From NCBI GenBank assembly GCA_025999435.1, contig BNXH01000012.1:1-36342 (forward strand): 36,342 nucleotides of DNA, in the 5' to 3' direction. Source of the stretch: Bacteroidia bacterium. Its GTDB lineage: Bacteria > Bacteroidota > Bacteroidia > Bacteroidales > Dysgonomonadaceae. Of this stretch, positions 33,302-36,342 are shown piece by piece. The stretch's first letter is position 1. Every line of letters begins with the position of its first letter. The position numbers and the translations under genes are program-made. A model generated the notes under the pieces. It was given only the letters and a program-made list of their open reading frames with translations. It had not been told where the DNA came from and searched no databases.

Positions 33302-33694
33302 ATGAAAGAAGAGTCTGAAAATAAAGAACAGCCTTTGGATAATAAGGAGCTCATATCCCAATTTATAGGAGAGGGCAGCACATGAGTAGCTAGTTCAGCC
33401 AGAGGCAAGCTTTCTCGCAAGAAAGATGAGGAAGAATATACCAATCGATTTTTGGCAACACGGAAAATCAAGGATTACACTCCGGTCTATATCGATGTGC
33501 GTATGAAAGAGAAACTCCAAACGCTTGTAGCTTCATTGCAACATATCGTACCCGAGATAACACCGACTATTTTGTTGTCAAATATCCTTGCTGATCATCT
33601 GTTGATAAACAAAGAATTAATAACCCGTGCTGCCAATGAAGGCTTAAAGCGTTCTCTGGCAAGTACATTTAACGAAAAAGATTCAAAAGACTAA
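33302..33694 (+). pseudogene. DUF3408-like mobile-element protein with premature stop
   Basis: From ATG 33302 the frame reads MKEESENKEQPLDNKELI, hits TGA at codon 28 (33383-33385), and continues in the same frame with VASSARGKLSRKKDEEEYTNRFLATRKIKDYTPVYIDVRMKEKLQ to a proper stop. The C-terminal part (about 80 aa) resembles the ribbon-helix-helix-type DUF3408 proteins of Bacteroides conjugative and mobilisable elements: a basic start, VYIDVRMKEKLQTLV, then a predicted helix ending LADHLLINKELI. The intact C-terminal portion could still be made from the TTG at 33452 but would lack its N-terminus. Upstream A+T-rich sequence (TTTATAAATATTTAAAAAC) marks the gene start. Confidence 0.65.
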
Positions 33695-33699
33695 AAGTT

Positions 33700-33987
33700 A
33701 TGGAAATAGTATGTATTGATTTGCACACATGGGAATTGTTGAAAAGACAGATTCACAGGCTCACACTTGAAGCTACTGCTTTGAAAGAGTTATATTGTAC
33801 CAACCCTCGTGATGGCTGAATGGATTCGGCAGATGTCTGCCGTGCTTTAGGCATCTCGAAACGCACTTTGCAAACGTGGCGAAATAATGGCAAAATACCG
33901 TTCTCTATGTTGGGTGGTAAGGTGTACTTCAAGGAGTCGGATATTGCTGAATTGCTAAAAACCGATATGAAGTATAAGAACAAATAG
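33700..33987 (+). pseudogene. Helix-turn-helix (excisionase-like) protein with internal TGA
   Basis: A 95-codon frame starting 5 bp after the previous stop. It has a short N-terminal coiled segment (LHTWELLKRQIHRLTLEATALKELY), TGA at codon 40 (33817-33819) and then MDSADVCRALGISKRTLQTWRNNGKIPFSMLGGKVYFKESDIAELL, a clear HTH_17/MerR-like winged DNA-binding domain. In relatives I know, the residue at the stop is usually Trp (DGW), so the change is one G to A. The domain could be translated alone from the ATG directly after the stop. Proteins of this kind act as excisionase/directionality factors or regulators beside integrases. Confidence 0.75.
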
Positions 33988-33989
33988 CT

Positions 33990-34289
33990 ATGGACAAATT
34001 TATCAATTACGAGTCCGAAGAGTTCAAGGAACTTTTGGCACAGATAGAGCAATCCATTGACGATGTGCAGGATGTTCGAGATAAGCATCGTCCGACATTG
34101 GCAGACGAACGTTATTTGAGTGGAGAGGAAGTCATGGAATATCTTCATATTTCACCTCGAACGCTTCAGACCTTGCGTGATAAGCGAATGATCTGTTATA
34201 CAACGATTGGAGGGAAAATACTTTATCCCGAAAAAGAGCTTCAACACGTATTGTATAATAACTACCAGTCGCCAGAATTGCCTTTTTAA
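33990..34289 (+). CDS. Helix-turn-helix (HTH_17, excisionase-like) DNA-binding protein
   Basis: A 99-aa intact paralogue of the preceding broken gene, starting 2 bp after its stop. The N-terminal half is acidic and helical (ESEEFKELLAQIEQSIDDVQDVRD); the C-terminal half is ERYLSGEEVMEYLHISPRTLQTLRDKRMICYTTIGGKILYPEKELQHVL, the standard HTH_17 fold with a recognition helix in SPRTLQTLRD and a wing GGKILYP. Such pairs flank the integrase genes of Bacteroides integrative elements and typically bind attachment-site DNA to assist excision or repress other element genes. Followed at 52 bp by a strong terminator. Confidence 0.85.
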   Translation: MDKFINYESEEFKELLAQIEQSIDDVQDVRDKHRPTLADERYLSGEEVMEYLHISPRTLQTLRDKRMICYTTIGGKILYPEKELQHVLYNNYQSPELPF

Positions 34290-34340
34290 TATGCAAATTC
34301 TAAGGAGAGGGAGTTAAAGTTGCCACTTACGCATAAAAAA

Positions 34341-34378
34341 AAACAAGCATTCTTGATTTTAATCAGGGATGCTTGTTT
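34341..34378. terminator. Strong hairpin terminator, probably bidirectional
   Basis: AAACAAGCAT (34341-34350) and ATGCTTGTTT (34369-34378) pair perfectly. The inner TCTTGAT/ATCAGGG extends the stem (with G-U pairs) to a TTTA loop. An A-run precedes it and TTTTA follows, so it can act on both strands: after the HTH gene on plus and after the integrase on minus. Confidence 0.8.
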
Positions 34379-34380
34379 TA

Positions 34381-34598
34381 GTTTGAAGATATGCGTCATC
34401 GTCGGGTCGGTCGTTTTCGTTGCAGGATACTCTTGCACTTCGAGCAGGGAAACAGGCAAGCCTCGGGACGAAAATACTATTCGTAGGATGGAGATTTTCG
34501 TTTCCGCCCCGTAGGGCTTCGGACTTGACTAGTTTACCTTGTAAGAAGTGACTTTTTTCTGCAACAAAAGGACTGACTCGATCCTTATTGTTCTTATT
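34381..34598. other. Non-coding stretch between terminator and integrase
   Basis: Holds an inverted pair CGAAAAT (about 34469-34475) / ATTTTCG (about 34494-34500) and a G+C-richer patch (CGCCCCGTAGGGC). A 64-codon frame crosses this region and the terminator, but begins upstream of the hairpin and looks spurious. Confidence 0.3.
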
Positions 34599-35960
34599 CT
34601 AGTCCACTTTAGCCCATTTGGGGATGATATAAGTCGATGGATTAACCGGATTATTTTCTCTCTTTTTCTGGGGCAACATCCCTTTTTGTTTTTTTGTGAC
34701 TCGTTTGATGTTTCTGAAATCAGATTGGGGACGATCTGTCTCCAGTTTATATTTATCTCCAATTTTATCTGTTAATACCGCCATATCTTTACTTATTTTG
34801 TCATTGGTGATTTTAGCATAAATTTGAGTCGTGGTAATACAGCTGTGTCCGAGCATCTGAGAGACCGTTTCGATAGGTACACCTTGCGATAGGCACACTG
34901 TCGTTGCCATCGTATGGCGCCCCATATGTGACGTAATTCGCTTATTTACACCACATAACTTAGCTATACGTTGCAGGCAGCGATTCATATTATCGCTGTG
35001 GCTTGGCACAGGAAAAACGAAATTATTTTTAGCCACGAGGCGATATTGCTCAATCAGTTGTTTTGCAATAGGCAGTAGTTTGACATAAAATGTTGTATTG
35101 GTTTTCTTGCGTTTGGCTATCAGCCACAATTCGCCATCAAAAGAAGTCTGAATATCATCGAAAGTCAGTTTCTTAACATCTGCATAAGCCAAACCTGTAA
35201 ATGACTGAAAGACGAATATATCCCGAATCTGACGTTGCTTGTATCTTCTGAGTTCTACGGTCATAAATCGGCGAAGTTCGTCTTCGGTCAAATAACCTCT
35301 ATCCCGAGTCTGTGCTTTGAATCGAAAGCTGGCAAAAGGATTGACATGGATATAGCCCTTGCGTTGAGCAATCAACATAATTTGTTTCAGTTTGGTTACA
35401 GAAGTCAGTAAAGTGCTTCCTGCCAGTTTACGTTCTTCTAACAAATAGGCATAGTAGTCCTCAATAAATTGAGGTTCTATTTCCTTAATCGGGATGTCGG
35501 AAAGATTGTATCTATCCCGAAGAAACATCTCTACTCGCCTGCGGTTGATAATTAGTTGCTCATACGAACCTTCGGTGCGATCTTTGCCGACACGTTTAGC
35601 ATAGCTTTCGTAGAACTCATCGGCAATGGAGAAGAACGTTCGGAACTCGTCTCCAAAACCCAAATAAGCATTTTTAACTTTTTCAGCAGAAACAAAGTTG
35701 TCTTTGTCGCAAATACTTTGGTATTGCTTGCCGATTTGAGTTTTGATGTTGTCTAGCTTCTGATTGATTTTCTGGGCTTCGAGACTTTTACCAGATGCTC
35801 TGTTTGCTTTGGTATCCCAAAGTTCAGGCTTGATGTTTAGCTTACAGCTAAACTGCGAGATGGTGCTGTTTACTGTGATCCTTCCCATTACAGGAGCTTT
35901 GCCATCTTTCAGATTGTTCTTTTTGAGGTAAAACAAAACCTTAAATGTACTTCTTGCCAT
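34599..35960 (-). CDS. Tyrosine recombinase/integrase of the Bacteroides mobile-element type
   Basis: A 453-aa site-specific recombinase with the standard three-part layout. An N-terminal arm-binding domain (about 1-95, FKVLFYLKKNNLKDGKAPVMGRI) is followed by a SAM-like core-binding domain (about 105-205) and the catalytic domain (about 220-400). Visible active-site residues are Lys in AKRKKTN (about 284), H345 and R348 in SHMGRH, H372 in LGHS and Y381 in TQIYAK. The usual first Arg of TGxR is absent (FTGLAYADV), as in IntDOT and relatives, which complement it elsewhere. The C-terminal tail runs about 50 residues past the usual end (KRVTKKQKGMLPQKKREN). It integrates or excises the mobile element. 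A -7 box TAAATTTG stands at 35985-35978, about 18 nt before the ATG. Confidence 0.93.
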   Translation of the reverse strand: MARSTFKVLFYLKKNNLKDGKAPVMGRITVNSTISQFSCKLNIKPELWDTKANRASGKSLEAQKINQKLDNIKTQIGKQYQSICDKDNFVSAEKVKNAYLGFGDEFRTFFSIADEFYESYAKRVGKDRTEGSYEQLIINRRRVEMFLRDRYNLSDIPIKEIEPQFIEDYYAYLLEERKLAGSTLLTSVTKLKQIMLIAQRKGYIHVNPFASFRFKAQTRDRGYLTEDELRRFMTVELRRYKQRQIRDIFVFQSFTGLAYADVKKLTFDDIQTSFDGELWLIAKRKKTNTTFYVKLLPIAKQLIEQYRLVAKNNFVFPVPSHSDNMNRCLQRIAKLCGVNKRITSHMGRHTMATTVCLSQGVPIETVSQMLGHSCITTTQIYAKITNDKISKDMAVLTDKIGDKYKLETDRPQSDFRNIKRVTKKQKGMLPQKKRENNPVNPSTYIIPKWAKVD

Positions 35961-35977
35961 AACTCTTTTTTTAATTA

Positions 35978-35985
35978 CAAATTTA
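35978..35985 (-). promoter_or_regulatory. -7 promoter element (TAAATTTG) for the integrase
   Basis: Matches TAnnTTTG on the minus strand. A TTTG on the same strand (36016-36013) is 27 nt upstream, too far for a standard -33 box, so the assignment is tentative. That TTTG is part of GTAAATTTGC (36021-36012), which fits the GTAnnTTTGC integration-site pattern. Confidence 0.35.
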
Positions 35986-36063
35986 GTTTACTTAGAGTTA
36001 TCCGGTGTTATGCAAATTTACGCAAACTGTTGAATAAGTGTCGAATAGAATCCAGTTTCGTAA

Positions 36064-36090
36064 AGTTACCCAGGTAACGATTTGGTAACT
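36064..36090. repeat. Cluster of GGTAAC/GTTACC motifs beside the integrase, candidate recombination site
   Basis: GTTACC-CA-GGTAAC (36065-36078) is a perfect palindrome, and a further GGTAAC follows at 36084-36089. The string AGGTAACGATTT (36072-36083) equals 5835-5846 in the same orientation. Position about 110 bp from the integrase start suits attachment-core or arm-type sites. From 36091 to the window end I see no gene. Confidence 0.45.
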
Positions 36091-36342
36091 GAACTCGCCG
36101 TCATCTTTGCTTTTTTGTGCGTTTATTCTCTTTTGGTCAAATTGAATCGTTGTTATAATCCGCTGATTACATTCTTGTTACCCTCATTTGCTTTCCCTTT
36201 TCTAAATGACTGCTGTTTCTTTTAAATCCCATTTGCTTTTTCTTTGTACCTGAATGATTTTTTCTATAACTTGCCAACCTTGGGCAGAAAGGTCTGAACT
36301 ATATTGTTTGAGTCGCATTAAACAAACTTAGTTCCCTTTCTG

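Noticed and set aside
33383..33819. TGA read as Trp (stop-codon recoding) in the two small element genes
   Set aside because: Bacteroidetes use TGA as stop, the neighbouring genes use TGG normally, and the relaxase is interrupted by TAA as well, so simple decay explains all three.
34320..34514. 64-codon plus-strand frame (ending VSAP)
   Set aside because: It spans the terminator hairpin, which makes translation there unlikely, and has no supporting start context; kept only as a remote possibility.
1..36342. CRISPR array, tRNA or rRNA genes
   Set aside because: No regularly spaced repeat-spacer series and no cloverleaf or rRNA-like segment was recognised; the repeats present are paired palindromes and one long direct repeat.

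Overview
The window reads as chromosome plus mobile DNA from a Bacteroidales bacterium that has a type IX secretion system (T9SS), more like Dysgonomonas, Parabacteroides or Tannerella than a typical gut Bacteroides. The pointers are promoters of the TTTG / TAnnTTTG type, a Por-type C-terminal sorting domain, SprB, PKD and fibronectin repeats, a CarboxypepD-TonB receptor, and a mobilisation/integrase module of Bacteroides type. No tRNA, rRNA or CRISPR array was seen.

Left part (1-5.3 kb, visibly more G+C rich, all minus strand): an operon of a TonB-dependent receptor, a LytS-type histidine kinase with an internally duplicated, degenerate sensor half, and a LytTR-type response regulator cut by the window edge. 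Two phased direct repeats sit just upstream of the receptor promoter. Next come a DHFR/RibD-like reductase and a strongly structured, probably transcribed leader.

Middle part (5.5-29.7 kb, all plus strand): a secreted polymorphic-toxin locus. The backbone is a 1563-aa beta-rich protein, an 867-aa TANFOR/Fn3-like carrier, a five-Fn3 protein, a SprB-repeat protein with a T9SS sorting tail, a PKD lipoprotein and an outer-membrane beta-barrel. Three toxin/immunity modules lie between the carrier and the Fn3 protein: (1) a NAGPA-like phosphodiester glycosidase tip with a 3-TM immunity candidate; (2) an orphan cassette with no start or signal peptide, carrying an HEIGH metallopeptidase and a C-terminal SGHYKP domain, with an overlapping immunity candidate; (3) a short secreted protein with a PD-(D/E)XK-like nuclease tip and a beta-propeller immunity candidate. 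Modules 1 and 2 share a 266-bp direct repeat that differs at only three silent positions. REP-like palindromes mark the module boundaries and even form an in-frame linker in module 3. This looks like a cassette-switching antibacterial system that uses T9SS surface biology rather than Rhs/T6SS or CDI.

Right part (29.7-36.3 kb): a decaying integrative mobilisable element: a relaxase gene with an in-frame stop, its small accessory gene, an oriT-like inverted repeat, a hypothetical gene, a DUF3408-like gene and a helix-turn-helix gene each with one internal stop, an intact helix-turn-helix gene, a strong terminator and a tyrosine integrase. A 12-bp motif next to the integrase recurs in the same orientation just left of the toxin locus, so the toxin locus may be cargo of this element. 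Functional statements about the toxin system are inferred from domain signatures and gene order; no search was run.
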